Shown in pieces: positions 24,950 to 35,895 of a stretch of DNA of 64,000 bases (positions are counted from its first letter, which is position 1; the number at the start of each line of letters is the position of its first letter). Source of the DNA: Tanypteryx hageni. Taxonomy: Eukaryota > Arthropoda > Insecta > Odonata > Petaluridae. The position numbers and the translations under genes were made by a program. The DNA is taken from assembly GCA_028673005.1 (NCBI GenBank), contig CM054113.1, positions 68,417,350 through 68,481,349 on the forward strand. Reading direction: 5' to 3'. Under the pieces are notes generated by a model, which saw nothing but the letters and a program-made list of their open reading frames with translations, did no database searches and was not told the DNA's origin.

Positions 24950-25760
24950 CACACACGCAGTGGGGATCTCCCTTCTCTTCACTCGACTCTCCCTTTAAAC
25001 TCTCTCTATTCCTTATCTCCTACCAGTTCGGTCTGCGTTGCTGCACGTGAGGAGCACAAAGGACACCTGTGTACGTTTCGAACGTCCTGAGAGGGGGAGA
25101 AGGGAGTTGGCGGAGCTCTGGGGGCCTCCCTTATTCCGCCCCTCCCATCACGCACTCCCCCGGGCCGTCTGCGTGAGGTAGGGAGGGGAGGGGTAAAGGG
25201 AAGAATAGGGATGTGGTGAGGAGGAGTGGGCAGAGCTTCCTGGCGGAGGGGGGGGAGGGTCGTTGTCCGACTGAGGACCTTGACGCCTGCCATCCTTTTT
25301 CCCCTCTCTGCTTCTTGGCCGATCGCTCCTTCCCTCGCTCTGGGCTACGTGCAGCAGCAGCCTGTTGCCTTTTCGTTTCTATCGCCGTGAGAGATGTTCC
25401 TTCTTTCCGTCCGTGTCCGTTAAGGAAAGAAAGGTTCTCTTCGCTCGGTTCAATTTTTTCGCCTTTGGAAAGTCTCGCGGGTTCTCTCTCCGTCTGTTTC
25501 GCCGGTCTTACTCGGTTCGATTTCTTTCGATGCGGGTTTTCAAAACCTTTTTTTCTGTCCGAGCCGTCTCTCGGGCCAAGGTTTTCAGATCTCTTGGCGC
25601 TGTGGCGCGGATGACTAAACATCGCGTTTCTGCTTATTATGGAAACGTGGCCTTGGAAGTTTGTTGCCGTAATATTGAAATCCGCCGCCATGCGAGAATT
25701 GTCCTTTTTAGCATTACACGGTTCGGATGTGCTTGTGGATATTTTGAAAGCGTAACCAGG
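24950..25760. other. GC- and CpG-rich island, possible promoter region
   Basis: The stretch is clearly richer in G+C and in CpG than its surroundings, with purine/pyrimidine-skewed tracts. Open frames of 95 to 186 codons overlap on both strands, as expected from GC-rich DNA with few stops; none resembles a protein family. Composition alone would suit a promoter or 5' exon, but I see no convincing core promoter or splice pair. Confidence 0.35.
25181..25200 (+). other. Putative G-quadruplex motif
   Basis: Four G-runs (GGG, GGGG, GGGG, GGG) are separated by loops A, A and TAAA, fitting the usual G3+N1-7 pattern. It lies inside the GC-rich island. Confidence 0.6.
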
Positions 25761-26893
25761 CTAGAATTCGTTTTAAGTTGAATGGATATTTTTGTTTTCT
25801 CGCGCGTGAAAGTAATTTATTTACATTTTTAAATGGTCGCGAATCTAATTAATGTGTTTTTATTCTTATATATAGTTTTATGTGAGAAAACAGTTTTTAA
25901 AAGCAGGTTACCGTGAGAAAATACAAAATAATCTCGTCGTTATAAGTGTTTTATTGACTTTTTAATTTATTTTTAGCTACTTTATAAGTAGCACTTAAGA
26001 GCCTTTTAGAATGAGCATGACGACGATAGCAAAGATGAAGACATAACCATCCGTTTTCCAAGACCGGTTTTATTAAATAGACTACATAAATTGTCTCGTG
26101 TATTTGTTTGAATTTAATCGTAACCGAAAAATTCGCTTTAGAAATTTTCCTCTTTGTGCTTACGACCGGAGTTTAAAAACTTTTGTGCCTGACAACATGT
26201 TTTGTTATCCCGTCGTTGGCAATTCTTAGTACCATTCCAGCCATTATGGAAGTACCTTCCCTCTGCCTTTCACTCAGCTCTCAAACGTCCGAGTTTCTCG
26301 TTCGGATTCGGCTTCGTGCGTGTGGGAAAGTGAGCGGGCCTTTGAGCGATCGAGTCTTCGATTGCGGTGTTAAGTCGATCGAACGCTAGATAATAGCACG
26401 GGCAATGGCGTCAGAACCTGTCATATGCATACATATATATATATACGGGATATATCAGAGCCGAACTCCGAGAACGAAGTGGCTCGGCGATGACGGCGAA
26501 CATTTTCGGTTTGTTTCCGAAAGGTGGACTCGCTCTGTCGCTGGGTGCCATGACCCTGAAAATGAATGTATCACGCCGACGCTCGATGCCGGTTTTGCAT
26601 TAAAGCTGTCGTATTGTAGAATCTATGGTTGGTTCTTCGGCGGTGGATATTCATCGATAATCACGACGAAGACGTTGAGAAGCGTACATTTGGGCTCGGT
26701 CTTTTCCTAATTGTTGCAATGGCCCAAAATACTTATTTCATCCTTGAGTTGATTTATCGCTACAGCTTTCGGGTTAAGTACGCAGTTATTTTTCACGTCG
26801 TGTATTCATAGGTTTCTTTTTGTCATTTTCAGACGGGATTTCTCGACATTTTCAGTTTTAAGTAGTACCTCGTTAACAGCTCTCCTTGTCCTT
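25761..26893. other. Unique sequence, no gene seen
   Basis: Nothing recognisable except a short ATATAT run near 26436. Confidence 0.5.
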
Positions 26894-27002
26894 ATATAAG
26901 GTGTTCGAAACGTCTCTGTGCATTTGGCTCGCGTGTAATGCTTGTAATTATTATGGGCAATTTAATAATCTAATGTACATTGACTTTTTGAACGCCCTGT
27001 AT
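26894..27002. mobile_element. Short TA-type MITE
   Basis: The first 30 bases match the inverse of the last 30 at about 23 positions. The right end, read inward, is ATACAGGGCGTTCAAAAAGTC and the left end ATATAAGGTGTTCGAAACGTC. The CAGGG(T/C)GTTC ends beside TA suggest a TA-targeting DNA element of about 105 bp. The left end is decayed, so the exact border is uncertain. Confidence 0.6.
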
Positions 27003-27030
27003 TATGAGCACGTAGCGAAGACGACCACAT

Positions 27031-27098
27031 GCCTTCGGAAGGATTCGAACACGCGACCGATTGCGAGCCAGACACGCCAACCGCCCGTGTGCCAAGGC
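27031..27098 (-). tRNA. tRNA-Ala(CGC)-like sequence, probably pseudogene or SINE head
   Basis: Read on the minus strand this folds as a cloverleaf: acceptor GCCTTGG with CGAAGGC (six of seven pairs), D stem CACG with CGTG, an anticodon loop CTCGCAA giving anticodon CGC with T at position 33, and T loop TTCGAAT. The T stem (GCGTG with CCTTC) is mostly unpaired and the anticodon stem uses wobble pairs, so a working gene is unlikely. It starts 29 bases after the short MITE. Confidence 0.55.
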
Positions 27099-30000
27099 CG
27101 CAAGGCATTCAAAATGGTCGTAAAACTTGAAGTTCGGACGTGTTATGGAGAGGTTAATTTTCGGATGTGTTAAGAACGCATTACCACGGGAGATTTTTTA
27201 TCGTTATCAGGGGGAGAGAGCGAGGTCCGTATCCGTGTCATTTTATGTTTAGACTTTCGCGCGGGCGAACTTGCAAAATTTGCTCATTTTCTTCCGCCGC
27301 CGAACCGATTTAGATCAAGATGTGGTGAAGTGGACCTTGAGAAATATAGTTGGATCGGAAACCTTGGGAAACGAAATAGTTTTCTCATTGGCTCCTTTCC
27401 TTCTCCTACTTAGCGAAGTGAACCTATCTCTTCCTATTGTCGCATGCCATTGGAACTTGGCTTTCGTTCTTTTCAATGCGTAGGGTAGGTCAGTGCCCTT
27501 CTCTACTCTTCCCGCCATTTTTTGTTTTCATTAGACATATGTAGCTGCCCGCTCGGCGAAGTTGATATCTCTTGCGGTTCACGCTTGGGTTGTTTTTTCT
27601 TTTCAGGGTCACGAGAGACCGAATTTTCTAAGACGCTGCAAACTAGTTGCTAGGGTCGCGTGTATCTTTTTAAAATAAATTTAGGTTTGTGACCTAGTAG
27701 ACAGCTGTGGATCTGTTGTAATTTTGAACGCTTAATGCGCCTGTTAAAGTGTTTCTTATGGAAATGTATGTACGTGCGGATGTTTTAGCTGGTAAATGTA
27801 AAAATTGAAGAACGATGATTTGTTGTTTGGTTTTGGTTCGATCTTGAGTATTTTTATGACGGATTAAATAGTGATGGGTACTGTGTTTCTCATGTGGTAT
27901 TCTATCTCGTAGTTAAGCAGGAATGAAACGCCTTGGTAAAATATGTTTTTAGTTGCTAAAGACCATGGTTTTTAGAGACCTTTGTAGTGTTGAAGGGTTA
28001 TTTTTTTAGTTAACTATTCCGTTTCAAGTTTTTCATCATAAATTGAGTAAAGAATTTATGCTTGTTCTATATTCATCCTCTTGGGATTGAGGGAAAAACA
28101 TTGTTACGCATTATTTGTCCTAATGATGTTTTTGATAATCCGTTGCGAGGCTTACTCGTACTTGATTAAATCATGTGAATGTTTCGGCTCTGGAGCTACA
28201 AAAAAGTAGAATAACCCTTTCTTAGGCGAGGCTATCTACGTTTTCCGTGAGCTAATTTTTAGAAACTAATTGCCTTCCAAGACTAGAACCACCGGAAGAA
28301 TTTACGGGAAATGTCTAACCACAAAAGCTCTGATACGCTTATCTTTCCGATTGAAATTCCCTTCGAATAGTAGCTTCAGGCTTCATCATATTTAAAAACG
28401 AAATCTCTATGTTATTCAAGATTTCTTTAAAATATCGTTTGGAAGTTTTCAATGGCAACGTTATTGAAGATTCTAATACATGGAGAGGAAAATAGATCAA
28501 AATGCCACCGAACTGGAGGTGGTCAAGCGGGTGACACGAGTTCATTTTTAGATAACAGCCTAGTGAAAAATCAATAAATTCCAGGATTTAAATGGTAAGG
28601 TGGTACATTTTGAGCCATCTCTACATTTTTTCAGATAGTTAATATTTATTTGGATCTGTTGTAAAGGAATATACATATCGTGTGAAAATTGTTGAAGCTG
28701 CCATCACTTCTATCGACCGAAGGAGATGCAACTTAAATAACTTTACATCCGTCGAAAAGCTAAAAATAAGCTATGCATTACGATTTTTACGAACGGACGC
28801 TAATTTCCAACATCTCATTCCTGGATTAATGGGGCAAAAGGGTTGCCTTTTTATCATGAAAACCTTCGGGTACTTTTGGGCCATCAAGTTGGCGAGCGTC
28901 TTAATCATTCACGCCTGCGCACTTGCGGCGCGAAGGTCTGCGAGAGATCTACGCAGGAATTCTTCCTTCCTTGCGGTAGCTTAGCGGTGGCGTAACCACC
29001 CCGTCATTCTCTCTTTTAAAGAGTACTGGGGAATTTCATACCTAGTTTTTAATAGGCTTTGAATGTAGGTGGAAGTTTTTCGTTGAGAAACCAAGCCAAA
29101 TGTTTTAAATAGCTACGTGCAGGTGGCAATTCTTTGGGCGTGAAGCATAACGGAAGTGTTGAAGGGATGAATAAGCTATTCGAAGGCGTACTAGATGCTG
29201 TCTTGATTATTTCTAGTTCCTAAAGCTGCTGAAAAAAATTTACGGCTCGCTAACTAGGCGGATTTATTTGGAAACTTTGGAGCTATTTCCGGTTAACTTT
29301 ATTTTCTCTTAGGGAGCGACACGAAAGTTTTGTATTTTTGTAAATATATCTTTGGGCTCGAAAACATGTGTATCACTGTATTTGCGCACTTTAATTTTTG
29401 CCGTGCCTTCTTAGTAACGAGGTTTACTTTATTATGGCAAATGCAACAAAAATATACGACGAATAAGTTTATAGTAAAAAAAATCGCAGTCTACAACGAA
29501 TTTAAGCGTTTATCCTATTTTAGATAAAATTCAATTCTCGATAATTAACTTGTATAGTTTGTAGCAAAGAAGGTGAATGCAAAATTTAATTCCTTAGCGC
29601 AACGATTTTTATTTACGAAGCATTCGATACAAGGACCAATTTAACTTCGAAATCGAATCTGAATGGATTTATTTTAAATGGTTACTTGACTTTATCGTGA
29701 ATATCTTTGTCGACGTCAATCCATTGTCGGCAATGTTAAAAACATTTGCAAGCCCTTTCTGCGAGTTTGCGAAAAAAAAGGTTTGTCGTGAATTTCAGCA
29801 TAAATCGGGCGGAAAAATACGGAAACCATTTCCCGGGACGTTTTATAATCCACGACGGCTCGATTATATAAAATGAACTGTCGATTGCCTCGCACCGCGG
29901 CATTTTCCTTCACTTTGTATTACGATGGAGTTCAGCTTACGCCGTCGGATAATTCTCTCTCAAGGTTGTTTCCGTCCATATAGTAAGGACCTATGCAACA

Positions 30001-30160
30001 CGTGGTACAATAAATGCGAGACCTTGGGGCACTTTTCCTCCAGTATAACTTTTTGTATTGATTTAGGACGTAATTAAACGAATCGATGAAGTGATTTACG
30101 AAATTTCCTCTCGGACGCCTTCTCCGCGCTAGAAAGGTCCAAGGTTTTACGACCTTTCGG

Positions 30161-30162
<2 letters not shown>
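27099..30162. other. Unique sequence, no gene seen
   Basis: About 3 kb of CpG-containing sequence with no repeat, RNA or protein similarity that I can support. The longest frame is 100 codons (28682-28984), with no recognised domain. Confidence 0.5.

Positions 30163-30234
<72 letters not shown>
30163..30234. repeat. (TA)n microsatellite, about 34 units
   Basis: An uninterrupted TA run from 30163 to about 30230, ending in ACAC. The Tyr-Ile frames across it are artefacts. Confidence 0.98.
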
Positions 30235-30289
30235 GGGCAGGAATGGAATACATAAGCGCCGGCGCTGTTTATGAAAAGTGTCATCTCTT

Positions 30290-31330
30290 GAATATATGGC
30301 GAGCGCCGCAAACTCGAGTCGAAGTCCTCTTTCTCTCGCGCGCTTCCCCTTTTACCGCCTAGCGGCAATATTTGCCGCAAAAGCGTATTTGTTCGGTTGC
30401 ACCTGACATGAGGCGGTTGAAAGTGGCGCCGGCGACGGCTCATTGAAGCCCATCCGAACCAATTTAATGGCCGCTCATGCAGCTCGGCGACCCTCGTGAT
30501 AGCTCGTCTTCGGCGGAAAACAAAACTTTCCTGTCATCCGGTCGAAGAGAAAATACCACATTATTCCCTTCCCATTATCGCCTTTTGTTATCTTCTCAGG
30601 GAGGGTTATTTTTCCCCATCACCATTCGTATATGCTTCTCGTTCTTTCGAAAGATCTTCTCCATCTCAACCCGGAGGAAAGCGCGCGCTTCGGGTATTGA
30701 AGCGAATCGCCGAATTAGGGCCGAGGCGGCGTGGACCGTGGACTTTAGACGGCCGCGTCTGGCTGGTTACGAGCAGGGACGAGGTTTCCTTCCCTCACGA
30801 CGTCGTCACTCGCCGCAGCCGACTCGTGGCGCTGCCCGCCTGCCCTTCTCGACAGCCCGTCCGCCCGCTTGCCGACTCTCGCGCGTGACGACACCAGCTG
30901 TGGAAGTCTCTCTTCGGTTGCCATTCTCGAACTCCGCTCCGGGGACTCGGTATTACGATGGAAAATTTCTCCGTTATAATACTCTCGCGTTTTCCGAAAG
31001 CTGCCGCAGAGAGCTGCGTGTACTTCGTTTTTTTGGTCTTGTCGTCGGCGTTTCTCTTTCGCGCGTAATACATAATGCGCTTTGTTAAATTTATCATCTC
31101 GTTTTGGTTCGGTGGAGGGGTTTTTGTTTGGAAAAATTCCCGTTTATCGCAAATCCGATCTCCCGACGCATCTGCGGAGGCTGAAGTCGTCAGTCTGGCG
31201 GCCCAATTAAATGGTTGAGTCGACGAGGAAGACTGCGGGAAATCACCTCGTTTATCTCTCTTTCCCCCTGAATTGTGATTCAGGAAGGCAAAATTTTCGT
31301 AGTTGTCGTGCATTCACAACTCGATGGAGC
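30290..31330. other. GC- and CpG-rich region, no convincing gene
   Basis: CpG-rich sequence in which frames of 203 (30477-31088, plus), 172 (30795-31313, minus) and 130 codons overlap. None has a recognisable domain; their Arg/Ser/Pro-rich make-up is what GC-rich DNA gives. Strings such as CAATTTAATGGCCGCTCATG (about 30460) contain TAAT-type sites, which is not evidence by itself. Confidence 0.35.
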
Positions 31331-31974
31331 AGCTGTTGCGTCCTGCCGCTTGAATGGGAATAATTAAACATTCGTATGTGTTCGCGTGATTGCGTCCCAT
31401 TAAATGAAATGCTGTCCCATTAAATTAAAGACTTGATAAAACTGATTGCGTCGACGATTAAAACCATTGAAATCGTTGTTTATTATGATGGTTTTTGCCC
31501 GTCATTGTTGCTTTGATGCGACATACATTTGTTTGGCAGTTGCTATCATTATATATAGATACTTATCATGCACTCTTAACTAATGCAGTAGATTTTTCAT
31601 GTCATTATTCGCAAAAATCCTCAAGGATAGTAGATGTTTTAATTGATCAACGCGCGATATCATTGCGAAAGCAACACTGCCGAATTCGAGAATAAATTAA
31701 CATTAAGTGATAATGTTAAGAGCCCATCTGCTGAAAGAATGGCTCAGGGTGGTTTTTGGAGTGGTGGCAGGGCGTGAGCTTTTGAGCCAATGGATAGGCT
31801 TCCTACTCGAGTTCCGTTACCACAACAAACGGCACGGGGTAGCCGGATCGCATGCCAAGGGACGTAGGCCCCAGTAGAAAGGGGAAACGTCTTCGTTTTC
31901 GGCGAGTCTTGGCAACACCGCACTCACCCCTTTTCTCACCACAAACCACTCTAGTCTTCCCTTCGGCGGCTCGA
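31331..31974. other. Unique sequence, short direct repeat only
   Basis: TCCCATTAAATKAAA occurs twice close together at about 31397 and 31413. No gene is seen. Confidence 0.45.
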
Positions 31975-32855
31975 CTATAGGTGCGCACTGGCAACTAAAC
32001 TGTTGTGGCGATAAAAAAGTTGCTGATGGTGGCACAGTGGTCTTGAGCGCACTGCAACTGAAAAATTTCTTATATTTGTGATTTTTTCCTTCAGTACATA
32101 ATGCACTTAAGAGAGGCAGCATGTGTATGTGCTCTACTTCTTAGGATACGGAAAGTTCGACGTAAAAAGCGTTATCCGGTACATCCCATAGTTAGTCAAA
32201 GACTTTTAAATGTGCAGTTTTATAAATTATACGAGGATTTAAGAAACTATAGAGGAATTTTTTAAAACTATTTCAGAATGAGTACCTATCGAAAGCTTTT
32301 ATCATTTGTTAGTGCTTGTTGGGCCGAGAGTTACGTACAAAAATAATCAATTCCTCTCTGAACGTATTTGGTGTATATTTTGATCACGTATTAAGTTTAG
32401 GCATTCTAGTTTGTTAATTAATTGAAATGGTTTGTTAAAAATTTTTGTTTGAGAAGACACATTGGATGGTGTATGGGAGGTGGTGACTCCCTACTCTATC
32501 ACTGAATTTTTTAAATTAATTTTTATATAACGCTGGTCTTTTCTCCACCTCACATTAACTTTTCCATGTCACCAACTTCCGAAACAGATACGGCGGCGAC
32601 AAAATAATGGAGAGATGTGTACACCACTATAGGCAGTAAGCAACTAAATAATCACCAGTGCGCGCGATTGCCTTCAAACGTGAACGTTCCATTAATACGG
32701 GCAACAGTTTTGTTGCCTCGAAAATGGATCACGTTGTAACTTTTTAGTTGCCGCAACAAAAAAGTTGCCTGTGCGCGTACTCTCATAAAAAGCAGTATGT
32801 TTCATCCAGACAACTAAATAATTGCTCAACTGAAGTTGCCAGTGCGCGCGTAGCC
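31975..32855. repeat. Inverted-repeat element or cluster with GTGCGCACTGGCAACT motif
   Basis: GTGCGCACTGGCAACTAAAC at 31981 is mirrored by GTTGCCAGTGCGCGCG at about 32836-32850. A degenerate direct copy (GAGCGCACTGCAACTG) lies at 32046 and a minus copy (CACCAGTGCGCGCG) at about 32654. CTATAGG precedes the motif at 31975 and recurs at 32629. Many AGTTGC and GCAACT strings lie between. This looks like one DNA element of about 880 bp with inverted ends, or several overlapping short ones; I see no target duplication that decides between these. Confidence 0.45.
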
Positions 32856-35282
32856 TAAGGGATGATAAATATTTTTCTTTGTACACTCTTGAAGTCATAA
32901 GTCTCTCTGCGTCTATTGCATCAAAATATTGGCAAACGAGAATAGGAGAACTTTACTAAATCAAATGTGCTTTTCTTGAAGAAATTGCAGCTGAGGAAAT
33001 GTAAATAAATTAATCTGAAGAAGTTGTATTTTACGTAATAAAATGTGCGAAACATTTGGTCAGTTTTTTTTTAATTTTCGAAGACTTTCGTGGTATTATA
33101 AATAATGAAATTCTCAAGATTCTGAGGATGATTCAGATTCATGATAGTACCGTTCAAATCAAATAATAGTACGAATATATAGTTCAAGAATATAGATGAA
33201 TATTTGAGTGAATGCTGTTGATTAATATATTTGCTTGAGAGGTTTTAACACGTTTCAGAAATAATTTTTAAAAATAATAAATAAACCAAAGCTGACAAAA
33301 TATTAGCATGGCATTAAAAAAGGTCCATTTTCTGAAACCAGACCTGCGGTGTGTCATGAACATTTATTTTTCGTCGTCCCATTTTGACTGAAAAATCGGA
33401 ATACATTGCGCATTAGTCATGTAATGCGTGAGTAGTCGATATCCGGAATAATCGGCAATGTGAGATTTCAATATTTATCACGTGTTACGGGTAAAGTTGG
33501 ATAATTTTCGAGTTCCTTATCTATGCATTTTCATTATTTACAAATAATTTCGCGGGTTCTGGTTTCCTACTTTCATTCTCTTCCTCTGGTGACCTACATT
33601 TTTAAGTTCGTAAATCCCTGTTGACACGAATGAGTCGGAGGATGGTAGAAAGGGGCGGTGTGGTACTAGAGGCGCGTGGCACCGCATTTGCAACGCAAGA
33701 TTTCGCAACGTTTAACATTTTACAAGGATGTTTTTTTTATTATCTCTCCTTGGCGTTTTCTGAAGTGCAATCCTGAGACGAACGACCTGCATGATATATA
33801 TTAGGAAGACCTTTTCGCGGTCTGTTCCTAATGAATCACTGCTTCTCGCCATTCGTTTCCAATATCGTTGAAGCGTGAGTAGTTCTGCCGTTTGGCGAGC
33901 AGAATATCGTATACATATATCTCTCACGCAACCCGCCGACCTCAACTCTTTGTGTTTATGATCCTTCGGGAGGTTAATAGCCGACGCCCTCTGGGTTTTT
34001 TAGCGTGCACTTTTATTTCCGGGTAGGTTCTGGCATCAAATGCACACTATCCGTGTGTGTACGCGCGCACGCCGCGGCGTTGCGCTAGATAACCGTCCCA
34101 TTCGTAAACAGCTGTTGTATTTACGATGTCGAAACGTGTTTTTACGCGTTCTTTAACAATTTATTGCTCTTTAGGATAGCGTTCGGTATTGAAATTTGAG
34201 GGAGCATTAATTCGTTCGAAATATCTAACCCTTTATGCGTTTTTTAATCGCGGCCGGGGTTTGAAATATTTTTTTCTCTTTGACCGAAAAGAGTGCGGTA
34301 AAATGTTTATGGCTGCTACATTTCTGAAAGCTTTACCTGCTTAGAGGGATTTTCTGTTCGCCCGGAGTCTTGTGTGCGATTCCGGGAACTGCGGGAAAAA
34401 CTTCCTCCATTCCGAAGCTTTTCGGGTGTTGAAAGTTTTGGCGTTCTTCAATTTTTTGTCTCCGCTCTGCAATATTTTTAAATATATTTTTTGTTCGTGG
34501 AAGCGGCTTCTATTGTGTAAAAAAGGATAGACGCTCAGCATAAAACTTAGCATACCGCTCGAAGTTGTTGGTTTTTTGGCGAAGAGACCTCGAATGGCGA
34601 AATGGATAAGATGTGTATGCACTTCTAAGCAAAACGCCTTAAAAATGAAAACGCTGTTATTCTGATACCCGTGTCTAGATAAAAGGCCAATTAAGAATAT
34701 ACTGGAATGTCCTAATGTTTGTTTATAGCCCTTTATTGACTTGAGGATTTTTTCGGGGCTTAAGTTTCGCAATGTTATCACTATCTACCTGACAATATCG
34801 GGCGAGTCGCGTATTTTCCCATTTTCAGATAACATTTCAGTGAAACACGCAATTATATGGTCGTACTATTAGTAAATAGATCGTTGATAGGTCGCAAAAT
34901 AGAAAAAAAGTTTACGACCCTCCGTTTTCTTCGTAATTTTATTTGCTATTTGTTATCTGTATTAAATAGCAATCGCGGAATTATTAATTTGCGTTTCTCC
35001 TAACCAGGGACGTCCATCTCGCTTTCACGCGTTGCAGCGCGAGAGATCCCACGAAATTATTTGTTTCCTTTAATTTTTTTCGCCGGTTTTCTAAATGTTT
35101 CGCAACTTCCTTGCATTTTCTCAGGGCCATTGTGTGAGATTTGAGCAAAAATATAATATAAAAATATGTAGGCGTGTCATGCAACGGCGATACAAATCTT
35201 ATGCGATATTATGAAAGCATAAGTTGCCCGTTTGCGAAATGTTTCGATTTGAAAGCTCGCGTTGCCATTGCAGTTTTCATTG
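32856..35282. other. Unique sequence, no gene seen
   Basis: No repeat or gene I can support. The longest frame, 146 codons on the minus strand (34341-34781), shows no family resemblance and lacks context. Confidence 0.5.
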
Positions 35283-35565
35283 GTTTATATGAGGGGTGGG
35301 CAACCAACGGCCTGCGAAGCTATAATGAAAAAGAGATCGGTAAAATTTTTCATTTTAAAAACTATGACGAAAACATTTAGTATCGAAATATTAATCATAG
35401 AAACGTCGTTTCGACTTCATTTCATTTATATAATGCCTCAGAATTTCTAGGCAATTTCCGATTGAAACTCTAATTTAGCCCGCCGAAGTATCACTGATGC
35501 GGTCCGCCATGCAAAAAAGTTGATGCACCCGAATTGCAGAAAAGTTTGCCCACACCTATTTAGAT
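35283..35565 (+). mobile_element. hAT-like MITE, family 1, copy 3 (decayed)
   Basis: The element (35291-35557) begins GAGGGGTGGGCAACC and ends AAGTTTGCCCACACCT. The flanks GTTTATAT and ATTTAGAT match at six of eight positions. Its 3' half aligns with copies 1 and 2, for example ATAATGCCTCAGAATTTCTA, TTCCGATT, AGCCCGCCGAAG and ATGCGGTCCGCC. It is shorter than copies 1 and 2, so part of the interior is lost. Confidence 0.75.
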
Positions 35566-35756
35566 TTATTTAGTTATATACTGATCAGCGTTTGCTCTCT
35601 TTTTTATCTTCCATAATTATTTCGTCAACCAAAATTAGTGACATAGGATAAGATTTTGAATCCCCTTAGACATATTTTGCATGTGTTCTGTTGTATACCA
35701 TTGTACGTGAGTGAATATAATTATTAATCTATTCGAACGTGAGGAAAATTATTGGT

Positions 35757-35895
35757 GGTACGAGCAGGGTGGCCAGACGTACCCCATTGTGGGGTACACT
35801 ACCCCATTTATTGAATTAATTTTTAGAAATACCCCTTTTCACCTTATTTGCGTACCTCAATTCTAAGTTTATGATATGGCCACCCTAGGTACCAG
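35757..35895. mobile_element. Tiny hAT-like MITE, 123 bp
   Basis: The element (35765-35887) begins CAGGGTGGCCAGACG and ends in the inverse of TAGGGTGGCCATATC. It is flanked by GGTACGAG and GGTACCAG, an 8-bp duplication with one change. The interior contains runs like TACCCC. It differs from families 1 and 2. At 123 bp it is among the shortest elements of this kind that still show both ends. Confidence 0.75.

Noticed and set aside
25131..25781. 186-codon minus and 138-codon plus frames
   Set aside because: Same reason: GC-rich overlap on both strands and no domain.
30477..31313. Open frames of 203 (plus) and 172 (minus) codons
   Set aside because: They overlap in GC-rich DNA, have no recognisable domain and no splice or promoter context. 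Kept only as a finding to test.
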